Below are positions 52,810-61,437 of a DNA stretch of 64,000 nt, one piece after another (within the stretch, counting starts at the first letter, position 1; every line of letters begins with the position of its first letter). The DNA is taken from positions 124,001-188,000 of the forward strand of contig DATJUX010000040.1 in NCBI GenBank assembly GCA_035502095.1, in the 5' to 3' direction. This DNA is from JAKANT01 sp035502095. Its GTDB lineage: Bacteria > Pseudomonadota > Gammaproteobacteria > Burkholderiales > Burkholderiaceae_F. The notes beneath the pieces are model-generated. The model saw only the letters and a list, made by a program, of their open reading frames with translations, was not told the origin of the DNA and did not search any database. The position numbers were made by a program, and so were the translations under genes.

Positions 52810-53934
52810 ATGGCAGCGCAAACGAAGCGCAGCGGACGGATCGCCGGACTCGATGGGCTGCGGGCGCTCGCGGTCATCTCCGTGGTCCTGACCCACTACG
52901 GAGTGTTCGCGGGTCTCGAGCAATCCGCCGTACTGCCCCTCGTCCACGGGCTCACGGGCGTCCGGGCTTTCTTCGTGCTCTCGGGTTTTCTCATCACCCG
53001 GCTGTTGCTGCAGGAATACGAGCAGAACGGCCGCATCAGCTACCCGAATTTCATTGCACGGCGTGCGCTGCGCATCTTCCCCCTGTACTTCCTGTTCCTG
53101 GTGCTGGCGAGCCTGCTGTTCATGGCGGGGTATTGGCGGACGACGCCAGGCGGGCTCGTCTACGCCTGGCTGTACGTCTACAACTTCGTTCCGCCTTCGC
53201 TCTACGACCCGGTGCTGGCGCATACCTGGAGCCTCGCCGTCGAGGAGCACTTCTACCTGCTGTGGCCGCTGGCCCTCATCCTCCTCGTCCGCAGTGACCG
53301 GGCGCTGGTCGGGTTCATCGTCGTGGTGGCGCTTGCGAGTTTCCTCTCCTTCGTGGTCCTCACGCACGGTCTCGGTGTCAAGGGTTATTTCCTCGAACGC
53401 TGGACGGTCGTCGCTGCCTATTCGCTGCTCGTCGGCTGCCTCGCGGCAAAGCTCGCGCAACTCGGCGCCGAGACCCCCGTGGCCGGCTTCTGCGCCTCGA
53501 CTCCGAGTCTGTTCGTCGCGGCCATCCTGTTCGCGACACCCGCGCTCGTGCACATGGTGCCCGCTCTCGCGGAACGGGTGTTGCCCGGCTACACGGCGGC
53601 GGCGGCGCAGTCGCTTGGAATCGCCACCTTCATCCTGTGGGTGTCCGCGCACCCGGACAGCCGGATCGTGGCCGCGCTGGAATTTCCCCCGCTGCGTTAC
53701 GTGGGCACGATCAGCTACGGAATCTACATCTGGCAAGGCTTCTTCCTTGCCGTGAGTCCGTATCGCAGCCCTGATTCGTCATGGCCGCCCTCGCCAGCAC
53801 TCGGACTGCTGGGGATAGCGGTCTTCGCGCCGCTCTCGTATCACTTTTTCGAGAAGCGCTTCCTCGCCATGAAGGAGCGCTACAAGGCGGTGGCGCCTGC
53901 TTCGGTCGGCGCGCCCGGGTTGCGCACGCCCTGA
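52810..53934 (+). CDS. Acyltransferase 3 family membrane protein (OafA-like)
   Basis: Integral membrane acyltransferase of 374 residues with about ten hydrophobic segments. The family opening RIAGLDGLRALAVISVVLTH carries the catalytic His, and GVRAFFVLSGFLITRLLLQE with HTWSLAVEEHFYLLWPLAL follow in the standard order. It lacks the periplasmic SGNH domain seen in OafA-B forms. Such proteins O-acylate lipopolysaccharide, capsule or other glycans; the target here is unknown. Convergent with the methyltransferase gene. Confidence 0.88.
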   Translation: MAAQTKRSGRIAGLDGLRALAVISVVLTHYGVFAGLEQSAVLPLVHGLTGVRAFFVLSGFLITRLLLQEYEQNGRISYPNFIARRALRIFPLYFLFLVLASLLFMAGYWRTTPGGLVYAWLYVYNFVPPSLYDPVLAHTWSLAVEEHFYLLWPLALILLVRSDRALVGFIVVVALASFLSFVVLTHGLGVKGYFLERWTVVAAYSLLVGCLAAKLAQLGAETPVAGFCASTPSLFVAAILFATPALVHMVPALAERVLPGYTAAAAQSLGIATFILWVSAHPDSRIVAALEFPPLRYVGTISYGIYIWQGFFLAVSPYRSPDSSWPPSPALGLLGIAVFAPLSYHFFEKRFLAMKERYKAVAPASVGAPGLRTP

Positions 53935-53962
53935 GGAGCCTGCGTTTGCAGACGCTGCGCGC

Positions 53963-54856
53963 TCAGCCCGGCTTGTAGAACAATTCGTCCACACCGAACC
54001 GGAATGTCCTCGAGGCCCGTTCGAGTGCGAGCGGTCCCTTGCCGTTCGTCCAACGACCCAGCAGCCTCAAGGCCGACCATTTGGGCCCAACCTTCGAACG
54101 GAGGCTCGCCGCGACCTGCTCGTCGCGGGAGCGGACGAAGCCGAGGCGGCGGCAATCCCGCAAGACTTGCGGGTACGTGGTATAGGTGACCGCCTCCTTC
54201 AGGAAGGCCGGCGATCGCCCGAGCATCCGCAGATAGATTGCGCCCAGGACCTTCGGCAGCAGCGGCAACCACGGCACGTCGTAGTGGGCCTCGCGAAACG
54301 CAAGGTAGTTTTCGCACGTGAGAAAGAAGCGGCCGCCGGGCCGCAGAACGCGCCACGCCTCCGAAAGCACCTGGAGCGGGTCCCGCACGTGCTCCAGCAC
54401 GCGCCAGCTGACGATCAGATCGACCGAGGCATCCGGCAGCGGAATCGACTCGCCGAACGCGCGCAGCAGGCGAAACGAGCCGGCGTGGCGACCTACCCGG
54501 CGCGCGGCAAGATCGGCCCACGCGCCGCCGGGCTCGAGCGCCACGACGTTCGCTCCGCGCAGCACAAGTTCTTCCGACATCCCTCCCAGGCCCGCACCAA
54601 GGTCGAGCACGGTCTTGCCCTGGATCGCGATCCCGACGTTCGTTAGATAGTCGAGCGCCGTGCGCGGAATCTTGCGATTCAACTCGTCCTGCGCGCGGTC
54701 CGCGGCACGCTGCTCGCTCTGTCCGAGGTCCTCGTGGAGGTACTGTCGCACCGCCTCGAACAGATCCTTGTCGACGCTGTCCGAAGCGGCGATCTTGCGG
54801 ACGTGGTATGCGGACTGCCGGTTGTCGGGTTCGTCTTCCATGCTGGCTTCACCCAT
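53963..54856 (-). CDS. Class I SAM-dependent methyltransferase
   Basis: Small-molecule type methyltransferase of 297 residues. SAM motif I VLDLGAGLGGMSEEL is near residue 87; later motifs VDLIVSWRVLEHV and EAWRVLRPGGRFFLTCENY match Methyltransf_11 proteins. The substrate is unknown; similar genes occur in envelope glycan loci. Start at ATG 54856 with GGAGCG upstream; ATG 54841 is also possible. Downstream of tRNA-Cys on the same strand. Confidence 0.8.
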   Translation of the reverse strand: MGEASMEDEPDNRQSAYHVRKIAASDSVDKDLFEAVRQYLHEDLGQSEQRAADRAQDELNRKIPRTALDYLTNVGIAIQGKTVLDLGAGLGGMSEELVLRGANVVALEPGGAWADLAARRVGRHAGSFRLLRAFGESIPLPDASVDLIVSWRVLEHVRDPLQVLSEAWRVLRPGGRFFLTCENYLAFREAHYDVPWLPLLPKVLGAIYLRMLGRSPAFLKEAVTYTTYPQVLRDCRRLGFVRSRDEQVAASLRSKVGPKWSALRLLGRWTNGKGPLALERASRTFRFGVDELFYKPG

Positions 54857-55005
54857 GAGGCGTCTCGCTCCACGGCATGAATGTGCGTTCGCGTGTTGGG
54901 TACCCTTTTGCTCGACGACGCGGCCGACAGCTGGGTTCCAGCGGAGCGTCAGCGAGGCATTCGCGCGGTGCCGCGGCAATCCAGCAGTGCTCGACCAGTG
55001 GGTAT

Positions 55006-55079
55006 TGGAGGCGGGGGTCGGAATCGAACCGGCGTACACGGATTTGCAGTCCGCTGCATGGCCACTCTGCCACCCCGCC
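55006..55079 (-). tRNA. cysT: tRNA-Cys (anticodon GCA)
   Basis: A 74-base tRNA: acceptor GGCGGGG/CCCCGCC with discriminator T and encoded CCA (55008-55006), anticodon GCA at 55047-55045, standard D arm. By eye the T stem (GCCGG with CCGAC) has one C-A mismatch, unusual but not disabling. It reads both Cys codons. Confidence 0.94.
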
Positions 55080-55130
55080 CTCGTGCGGCGCCTGATTCTA
55101 ACGGCGAGTCGACGCCCGTCATGAGACCGG

Positions 55131-55158
55131 AAAAAAGAAGGGAAGCCGCAGGCTTCCC
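55131..55158 (-). terminator. Rho-independent terminator downstream of tRNA-Gly
   Basis: On the minus strand an 8-bp perfect stem GGGAAGCC/GGCTTCCC (55158-55151 with 55147-55140) around a TGC loop is followed by TTCTTTTTT (55139-55131). It lies between tRNA-Gly and tRNA-Cys, so tRNA-Cys would need read-through or its own promoter in 55080-55130. Confidence 0.8.
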
Positions 55159-55168
55159 TCGCTGTTCC

Positions 55169-55244
55169 TGGAGCGGGAAACGAGTCTCGAACTCGCGACC
55201 TCAACCTTGGCAAGGTTGCGCTCTACCAACTGAGCTATTCCCGC
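55169..55244 (-). tRNA. glyW: tRNA-Gly (anticodon GCC)
   Basis: A 76-base tRNA: acceptor GCGGGAA/TTCCCGC, D arm AGCTCAGTTGGTAGAGC, anticodon GCC at 55211-55209, T arm with GTTCGAG and encoded CCA (55171-55169). It reads GGC and GGU. It follows pgsA by 57 bases on the same strand, as in E. coli pgsA-glyW. Confidence 0.96.
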
Positions 55245-55301
55245 ATCGGGAGCGCGATTATATCGGCCGACCACCTCGTGTCAAAAGGGACTCCGCTCCG
55301 G

Positions 55302-55883
55302 TCAACCCGGATTCCGGCGCGGGTCGAGATGCGGCCACGCCATGCGGAGATAAAAGAGCATCGAATAGACCGTGAGAACCGCCGCGACGTAGATGAGGAT
55401 CGTGCCGATGCGCCCGATGTCGACCAGGCCGAACAGACGGTCGTGGAACAGCAGCATGGGGATCGCAACCATCTGTGCAATGGTCTTCAGCTTGCCCATC
55501 GAGCTGACGGCGACGCTCTTGTGCTTGCCGATCTGCGCCATCCATTCGCGCAACGCGGAGATCGCGATCTCGCGCCCAATGATCACGAGCGCGACGAACG
55601 CATCGACTCGCTTGAGCTCCAGCAGCACGATCAGCGCGGCGCATACCATCAGCTTGTCGGCGACCGGATCAAGAAACGCGCCGAGCTGAGTCGTGAGACC
55701 GTACTTGCGCGCGACGTACCCGTCGAACGCATCGGTGATCGCCGCGATCGCGAACAAAGCGCAAGCCGTGATGTTCTTCACCTGCGGCGTGATCCACGCA
55801 TCCGGCAGGTAGAACACCCCGACCACGAGCGGAATCATGGCGATGCGCGCCCAGGTCAGGAGGTTCGGCAGGTTGAGGGGCAT
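55302..55883 (-). CDS. pgsA: CDP-diacylglycerol-glycerol-3-phosphate phosphatidyltransferase
   Basis: Makes phosphatidylglycerophosphate from CDP-diacylglycerol and glycerol-3-phosphate in the inner membrane. The 193-residue protein has the CDP-alcohol phosphotransferase motif across TDAFDGYVARK and LGAFLDPVADK (DGxxAR...G...D...D), and several membrane helices (opening LPNLLTWARIAMIPLVVGV). Two bases after uvrC, the conserved uvrC-pgsA-tRNA order. Confidence 0.96.
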   Translation of the reverse strand: MPLNLPNLLTWARIAMIPLVVGVFYLPDAWITPQVKNITACALFAIAAITDAFDGYVARKYGLTTQLGAFLDPVADKLMVCAALIVLLELKRVDAFVALVIIGREIAISALREWMAQIGKHKSVAVSSMGKLKTIAQMVAIPMLLFHDRLFGLVDIGRIGTILIYVAAVLTVYSMLFYLRMAWPHLDPRRNPG

Positions 55884-55885
55884 CG

Positions 55886-57763
55886 CTATTCGTGACTTTG
55901 TGGCTGCGCGTGCAATTGCGCGTAGATGCGTTCGGCGAGGTTACGCGAAAGGCCCTCCACGCGCGCGATGTCCTCGATCGATGCCGCCAGCAGACCGCGC
56001 AATCCGCCGAAGTGCGCGAGCAGCTTCTGGCGCCGCTTCGGTCCGATGCCTTCGAGTTCCTCGAGCATCGACGACTTGCGCGCCTTGGCCCGTCGTGCTC
56101 GCATGCCCGTGATCGCGAAGCGGTGCGCCTCGTCGCGGATCTGCGCGATCAGCAGCAATGCCTGCGAGTCGCGGCCGAGCGTCAACGACGGCCGGCCGTC
56201 GGCAAACACCAGTTCCTCCAGCCCGACCTTGCGCTCCTCGCCCTTGGCGACGCCGACGAGGAGGGTGGGATCGAGCCCGAGCTCCTCGAACACCTGGCGC
56301 GCGATGCTCACCTGCCCCGCGCCGCCGTCGATGAGCACCAGGTTCGGGACCGCGCCTTCGCCCCGCGCCACCGGTGCATAGCGCCGCGTCAGCACCTGCC
56401 GCATGGCGGCGTAGTCGTCGCCACCCGTGATGCCTTCGATGTTGAAGCGCCGGTACTCGCTCGAGCGCATGGCGTGATTCAGGTAGACCACGCACGATGC
56501 CTGCGTCGCTTCGCCCATCGTGTGGCTGATGTCGAAGCACTCGATGCGCAGCTTCGCGGGATCACCATCCTCGGCGTCCAGCCCCAGCGTTTCCATCAGC
56601 GCACGCGTGCGCGCCTGCTGCGATCCTTCCTCCGCCAGCCGGCGTGCGAGCGCGATGCGGGCGTTGCCCTCCGCCATCTCGAGCCAGCGCTTGCGGGCAC
56701 CCTTCAGGGCGCCGTCCTGGGCACGGATCACCTGTACCTTGCGCGCGTCGGTGGAAAGCAGGGCCTGCAGTTCGTCCGTATCGGCATCGACGTCGACGAT
56801 CAGGATCTCCGGGCATGGCTGATCGACGTAGTGCTGGGAAACGAACGCATCGAGCACCTCCGCCGGCTCCGGCGCTCCCCCGGCACGCGTCGGGAAGTAG
56901 GCCTTGTCGCCAAGGTGGCGTCCGCCGCGCACCATCGCCAGGTTGACGCACGCCTGCCCCGCATCGACGATCACCGCGATGATGTCCGCGTCGACGTCGC
57001 TATCGCTCGTGTCGATGACCTGCTGGTGCAATACGCGCGAGAGCGCGCCAAGTTGGTCGCGAATCGTTGCCGCGTGCTCGAACTTGAGTTGCGCCGAGAG
57101 CGCCTGCATACGCGTCTCGAGCTCCGCCATGACCTCGCTCGACTGGCCGCGCAGAAACCGCACCGCGCGCTCCACGTCTTCACCGTAGGTCGTCGCGTCG
57201 ATGAGCCCGACGCACGGCCCGCTGCAGCGCTGGATCTGGTACAGCAGGCACGGACGCGAACGATGGTTGAAGACCGTGTCTTCGCACGTGCGCAGGCGGA
57301 ACACCTTCTGCAGTTCGCGAATCGTGTCCTTGACCGCCCAGGCGTTTGGAAACGGTCCGAAGTAACGGGCACGCCGGTCGGTCGCTCCGCGGTAGTACGC
57401 GAGGCGGGGAAAGGTGTGCTCGGGAATCTTCAGGTACGGGTACGACTTGTCGTCGATGAAGCGGACGTTGAAGCGCGGCTGGTGCGCCTTGATGAGGTTG
57501 TTCTCCAGCAGCAGCGCCTCGGCCTCGTTGCGCGTGATCGTGGTTTCGATCGCCGCGACACGCTCCACCATCGCCGCGATGCGCAGCTCGAGCGCCTTGT
57601 TGAAGTACGACCCGACCCGCTTCTTCAGATCGCGCGCCTTGCCGACGTAAAGAACGGTGCCGTCGGCCGCCAGCATCCGGTAGACGCCAGGCAGGTGCGG
57701 CAGGCCGTCGACGACCGCCTTGGGATCGAAGGCGGTGGCGGGTTGCTTTGATGCCTGGGGCAC
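55886..57763 (-). CDS. uvrC: Excinuclease ABC subunit C
   Basis: Dual incision nuclease of nucleotide excision repair, acting on the UvrB-DNA complex. The 625-residue protein has the N-terminal GIY-YIG domain ([20 protein letters not shown]), the UVR motif, the RNase H-like domain ([20 protein letters not shown] and [10 protein letters not shown]), and tandem HhH at the end ([19 protein letters not shown]). The GTG at 57763 is chosen: it follows a GGGGA, leaves the efp promoter free, and gives a normal length. Longer starts run into the efp leader. Confidence 0.94.
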   Translation of the reverse strand: MPQASKQPATAFDPKAVVDGLPHLPGVYRMLAADGTVLYVGKARDLKKRVGSYFNKALELRIAAMVERVAAIETTITRNEAEALLLENNLIKAHQPRFNVRFIDDKSYPYLKIPEHTFPRLAYYRGATDRRARYFGPFPNAWAVKDTIRELQKVFRLRTCEDTVFNHRSRPCLLYQIQRCSGPCVGLIDATTYGEDVERAVRFLRGQSSEVMAELETRMQALSAQLKFEHAATIRDQLGALSRVLHQQVIDTSDSDVDADIIAVIVDAGQACVNLAMVRGGRHLGDKAYFPTRAGGAPEPAEVLDAFVSQHYVDQPCPEILIVDVDADTDELQALLSTDARKVQVIRAQDGALKGARKRWLEMAEGNARIALARRLAEEGSQQARTRALMETLGLDAEDGDPAKLRIECFDISHTMGEATQASCVVYLNHAMRSSEYRRFNIEGITGGDDYAAMRQVLTRRYAPVARGEGAVPNLVLIDGGAGQVSIARQVFEELGLDPTLLVGVAKGEERKVGLEELVFADGRPSLTLGRDSQALLLIAQIRDEAHRFAITGMRARRAKARKSSMLEELEGIGPKRRQKLLAHFGGLRGLLAASIEDIARVEGLSRNLAERIYAQLHAQPQSHE

Positions 57764-57784
57764 GGGCGATAGTCCCCGCGCCTC

Positions 57785-57790
57785 TATAAT
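57785..57790 (+). promoter_or_regulatory. Candidate -10 element of the efp promoter
   Basis: Perfect TATAAT in the short divergent region between uvrC and efp, leaving an efp leader of about 80 bases. No clear -35 box lies 16-18 bases upstream. On the other strand TATAGA in the same patch could serve uvrC. Confidence 0.45.
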
Positions 57791-57876
57791 CGCGGGCTTT
57801 GCTTCGAGAGCGGAAACGTTCGGACCTTGCTCCATTCTACGGGCGCAGGGATGGCCGACGTCGCTGGGAAACTGCA

Positions 57877-58443
57877 ATGGCCAAAATTCTTGCCACGGAA
57901 ATCCGCGCCGGCAACCTGATCGAATGGGACAAGCGTCTCTGGCGTGTCCTCAAGTCGCACCACGTACACGTAGGCGGTCGTGGCGGCGCCTACATGCAAG
58001 TCGAGATGAAGGACATCGAAAGCGGGCAGAAGCGCAACGAGCGCCTGTCGACCGACGAGAAGATCGAGCGCCCGTTCATCGACCGCCGCACCATGACCTA
58101 CTCGTACCAGGACGGCACGAGTTTCGTCTTCATGGACAACGAGACCTACGAGCAGCTCAGCCTGAGCGCGGAGTTCCTCGAAGGCCAGTCGGGATTCCTG
58201 CTGCCGAACACCGAGGTCGAGGTCAACTTCCACAACGGCCGTGCGCTCGGCGTGCAGCTGCCGTCGAGCGTGGTTCTCGAGGTGGTGGAAACGGAACCGG
58301 GCATCAGAAACGCCACCGCGACCAACACGTTCAAGCCGGCCACCATGGAGACCGGCATCATCGTTCAGGTGCCGCCGTTCATCAACGGCGGCGAAAAGAT
58401 CCGCGTCAACACCGACGACGGCTCCTACATCGAGCGCGCCTGA
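57877..58443 (+). CDS. efp: Elongation factor P, Arg-loop variant
   Basis: Relieves ribosome stalling at proline runs. The 188-residue protein has the KOW-like domain I ([18 protein letters not shown]) and two OB-type domains ending [15 protein letters not shown]. In the loop that reaches the peptidyl-transferase centre the sequence is HVGGRGGAY, so Arg35 stands where E. coli has the modified Lys34. The body (for example [22 protein letters not shown]) resembles alphaproteobacterial EF-P more than the usual SGRNAA-type betaproteobacterial form. No earP or epm gene adjoins. Start at ATG 57877. Confidence 0.9.
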   Translation: MAKILATEIRAGNLIEWDKRLWRVLKSHHVHVGGRGGAYMQVEMKDIESGQKRNERLSTDEKIERPFIDRRTMTYSYQDGTSFVFMDNETYEQLSLSAEFLEGQSGFLLPNTEVEVNFHNGRALGVQLPSSVVLEVVETEPGIRNATATNTFKPATMETGIIVQVPPFINGGEKIRVNTDDGSYIERA

Positions 58444-59480
58444 ACGCCTCTTCGTGCATTCTGCCCACGCCAGGCTTCGATATCGCCGAGGGCGTTGCGA
58501 TAGGTCACGTCCTGCGCAAGAGCGGCACGAGTCCGTGCGAGGCCACGCGGCGCGAGACGCGCCAGGCGCGCGTCGAACACGGGCGGGCGCTTCCAGCGCA
58601 GGCCGTCCAACACCTGGTCCGCGGCGGCGCTGTCGTTGCAGACCAGGATCATGTCGCAGCCCGAGTCGACGGCAGCCTGCGCGCTCTCCAGGAGACCGCC
58701 GGCGACCCGCGCTCCCTCCATCGACAGATCGTCGCTGAAGACGACGCCGAAAAAGCCCAGGTCGCGGCGCAGCGTGTCTTCGATCCACCGCCGCGAGAAC
58801 GTCGCCGGAAAGCGGTCGACCGCCTCGTAGACCACGTGCGCGGGCATCACGCTCGTCAGCGACGCGCCCAGCCAGCGGTAGGGCGCGGCATCGGCGGCGA
58901 GGATTACGTCCAGCGCGCGCTCGTCGACGGGGGCGGCATGGTGCGAGTCGGCGGTCGCCCAGCCATGACCGGGGAAGTGCTTGCCGCAGTTGGCCATGCC
59001 GGCGAGCAGCAAGCCATGGCAGAGGTGATTCGCCAGCATCGCGACGACGCGGGCATCCGAATGCAGCGAGCGATCGCCGATGACGCCGCTGCGGCGCCAG
59101 TCGAGGTCGAGCACCGGCGCGAAGGTGAAATCGAGGCCATGCGCGCGCAACTCGGCGGCGAGGATGAATCCGGTCGCGACCGCCGTCCGGCATGCGCCCA
59201 GCACGTCGTCGTCCCACAACCGCCCGAGTTCGGCCATCGCCGGGATCGACGTGAAGCCGGCACGAAAGCGTTGCACGCGCCCGCCTTCGTGGTCGACGGC
59301 GATCAGCAGCGGCGGATCGCGCAGCGCATGGATCTCGGCGGTGAGCGCCTCCAGCTGCGCCGGCGACTGGAAGTTGCGCGCGAAGAGGATCACCATGCCG
59401 ACCAGCGGATGGCGCAGCCGTTCGCGTTCCCGTTCGCTGAGCTGCACGCCTGCGACGTCCACGACCACGGGTCCGAGCAT
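58425..59480 (-). CDS. nagZ: Beta-N-acetylhexosaminidase NagZ
   Basis: Cytoplasmic glycoside hydrolase family 3 enzyme that removes GlcNAc from anhydromuropeptides in cell-wall recycling and so shapes AmpC signalling where present. The 351-residue protein has the family signature CGKHFPGHG with the catalytic His in the following flexible loop (GWATADSHHAAPVDERAL) and the nucleophile Asp in VFSDDLSMEGA. The ATG shares one base with the acpS stop. The 3' end overlaps the convergent efp gene by 19 bases. Confidence 0.94.
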   Translation of the reverse strand: MLGPVVVDVAGVQLSERERERLRHPLVGMVILFARNFQSPAQLEALTAEIHALRDPPLLIAVDHEGGRVQRFRAGFTSIPAMAELGRLWDDDVLGACRTAVATGFILAAELRAHGLDFTFAPVLDLDWRRSGVIGDRSLHSDARVVAMLANHLCHGLLLAGMANCGKHFPGHGWATADSHHAAPVDERALDVILAADAAPYRWLGASLTSVMPAHVVYEAVDRFPATFSRRWIEDTLRRDLGFFGVVFSDDLSMEGARVAGGLLESAQAAVDSGCDMILVCNDSAAADQVLDGLRWKRPPVFDARLARLAPRGLARTRAALAQDVTYRNALGDIEAWRGQNARRGVQARSM

Positions 59481-59884
59481 CACCCATCTCCCTCGAAGAT
59501 CTCGGCGATCGCATACGCCATGGCGTAGGCGCGCTCGTCGGTCACGGAAACGTGGAGCTTGAGCCGCCGCGCGACGACGAAGTCGTGCAATGCGCCGTGC
59601 GTGACCACGATCGGCTTGCCGCTCGGCGCGTTGAGGATCTCTGCTGCCCGCCACGTCATCGGGTGTCGCATCCCGAGGCCCAGAGCCTTCGACACGGCCT
59701 CCTTGGCCGCAAAGCGGGTGGCGAGAAACTTGAGGCCGCGCTCGGCGTTGCGCAAGGCGCGCTGCCTGTATTTCTCCAGTTCCTGCGCGCCCAGGACGCG
59801 TTCGGCGAAACGCGGCCCGGTCCGCCGCAGTGTCTCTTCCAGGCGCGCGATTTCGAGGACGTCGGTGCCGATGCCGTAGATCAC
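59480..59884 (-). CDS. acpS: Holo-[acyl-carrier-protein] synthase
   Basis: Transfers 4'-phosphopantetheine from CoA to apo-ACP. The 134-residue protein has the two phosphopantetheinyl transferase motifs: [16 protein letters not shown] with the metal Asp, and [15 protein letters not shown] with Glu and Lys. The GTG at 59884 overlaps the pdxJ stop (GTGA); acpS next to pdxJ is a conserved pair. Ends in a one-base overlap with nagZ. Confidence 0.95.
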   Translation of the reverse strand: MIYGIGTDVLEIARLEETLRRTGPRFAERVLGAQELEKYRQRALRNAERGLKFLATRFAAKEAVSKALGLGMRHPMTWRAAEILNAPSGKPIVVTHGALHDFVVARRLKLHVSVTDERAYAMAYAIAEIFEGDG

Positions 59885-60636
59885 GGTGCGCGCTGTGTCG
59901 CTTCGGCCCTGCGGATGGCAGCAAGATACAAGCGCACCGTCTCCGCCAGTCCGAACTCCAGGGCATCGGCGATGAGCGCATGCCCGATCGAGACCTCGAG
60001 CACGCCGGGAACCGCGGCGAGGAATGGAGCCAGGTTGGCTCGGTTCAGGTCGTGGCCCGCGTTCACGCCAAGCCCGGCGGCGAGCGCGGCCTCGGCCGCG
60101 GCGGTGTACCGCTTCAGTTCCGCAGCCTGCTGCGCGGTGCCGAATGCCCTGGCGTACGGCTCCGTGTAGAGCTCCACCCGGTCGGCGCCCAGTGTCGCGG
60201 CAAGGGGCATCGCCGCCGGCTCGGGGTCCATGAAAAGGCTCACCCGCACGCCGATCGTCCTCGCTTCCTCGATGATCGGACGCAATCGCTCGCTGTCGCC
60301 CGCCAGATCCCAGCCGTGATCGGACGTGAAAGCCCCGGTTTCGTCGGGGACGAACGTGCACTGGTGCGGTCTCACTTCGCGCACGTATTCCATCAACTGG
60401 TGGAAAGGATTGCCCTCGATGTTGAACTCCACCGCGGGCCAGCGCCGCAACAGGTGCGCCAGTTCAACGACGTCGTTGCCGCGCACGTGCCGTCCGTCGG
60501 GACGCGGATGGACGGTGATTCCGTCTGCGCCCGCCTCGAGCGCGATCTGCGCCATGTGCCCGACACTCGGAATGCCGATCGTGCGCGTGTTGCGCAGGAG
60601 CGCGACCTTGTTGAGGTTGACGCTGAGCGAAGTCAT
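59881..60636 (-). CDS. pdxJ: Pyridoxine 5'-phosphate synthase
   Basis: Condenses 1-deoxyxylulose 5-phosphate with 3-amino-2-oxopropyl phosphate to give PNP, so it draws on the same DXP pool as Dxr. The 251-residue TIM-barrel protein opens [15 protein letters not shown] and contains [25 protein letters not shown] (Glu), and [11 protein letters not shown] (His) of the active site. Start at ATG 60636; a GTG twelve bases upstream is possible. Confidence 0.95.
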   Translation of the reverse strand: MTSLSVNLNKVALLRNTRTIGIPSVGHMAQIALEAGADGITVHPRPDGRHVRGNDVVELAHLLRRWPAVEFNIEGNPFHQLMEYVREVRPHQCTFVPDETGAFTSDHGWDLAGDSERLRPIIEEARTIGVRVSLFMDPEPAAMPLAATLGADRVELYTEPYARAFGTAQQAAELKRYTAAAEAALAAGLGVNAGHDLNRANLAPFLAAVPGVLEVSIGHALIADALEFGLAETVRLYLAAIRRAEATQRAP

Positions 60637-60660
60637 GAAGAGTGGCACGCCGGCGCGCTC

Positions 60661-61437
60661 TCAGAGCTGGCGCAGATCGTGCAGGATGCGGCGCGTATTC
60701 AGGGGCTGACCGTTCAGATGGTAGCGAATCAGGTGACGCAGGACGAGTTTCGAGTCGTTCGCCACGGCGGGCGACGAAAAGTCGCCGCGCGCGATGGCGA
60801 GCGCGCGGCTGCCGCGCAGGCAAAACGGTTCGTCCGCGCCGATGGCGCGTTCGATCCGCACCAGCCCGCGCTCCGCATCGACCCGATAGAGCGCATCGGG
60901 CTCGAGCGGCGCGCCGTCGGCGCTCTGGTCAAACGCCGGCGCGTGGCCGGTCTCGCGCAACAATTCCAGTTCGAACGCTCGCAGCACGCCGTCGCGCCCG
61001 CCGTCGCGCTCCGCGAGCGTCGCCAGCGCTTCGACGTAACGGGCAAACAGGATTTCGTGCGCGTCCGCGCGCGCGAGCAGCCGGACCAGAAGTTCGTTCA
61101 GGTAGAAGCCGGCTAGCAGCGCCTCGCCACGCAACGGCGCCATCCCGCCGCACCATTCGGCCCGCACGAGCGACTTGATCTCGTTGCGCCCGCTCCACGA
61201 GAGCAGCAGCGGCGCAAAGGGCGTCAGCAGGCCGCGAAACTGCGACGTGGGCCGCTTGGCGCCGCGCGCCACCAGCGCCATGCGGCCGTGATCGCGGGTG
61301 AAGGTTTCGACGACGAGGCTTGTCTCGCGCCACGCGTAGGCGTGCAGCACCAGCCCCGGCTGATGATCGACGCGCGACTCGTGCCCACCGCGCCGCGCCG
61401 CGCCCCGCTTCGCCGCGGCTGCCGCTGCGTCAGTCAT
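60661..61437 (-). CDS. recO: DNA repair protein RecO
   Basis: Recombination mediator that, with RecR, loads RecA on SSB-coated DNA. The 258-residue protein has an N-terminal OB fold (LVLHAYAWRETSLVVETFTR, then GRMALVARGAKR) and a helical C-terminal domain (LAGFYLNELLVRLL, FELELLRETGHAP). No zinc-finger Cys cluster is seen, as expected for Proteobacteria. Its ATG overlaps the era end by eight bases. Confidence 0.93.
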   Translation of the reverse strand: MTDAAAAAAKRGAARRGGHESRVDHQPGLVLHAYAWRETSLVVETFTRDHGRMALVARGAKRPTSQFRGLLTPFAPLLLSWSGRNEIKSLVRAEWCGGMAPLRGEALLAGFYLNELLVRLLARADAHEILFARYVEALATLAERDGGRDGVLRAFELELLRETGHAPAFDQSADGAPLEPDALYRVDAERGLVRIERAIGADEPFCLRGSRALAIARGDFSSPAVANDSKLVLRHLIRYHLNGQPLNTRRILHDLRQL

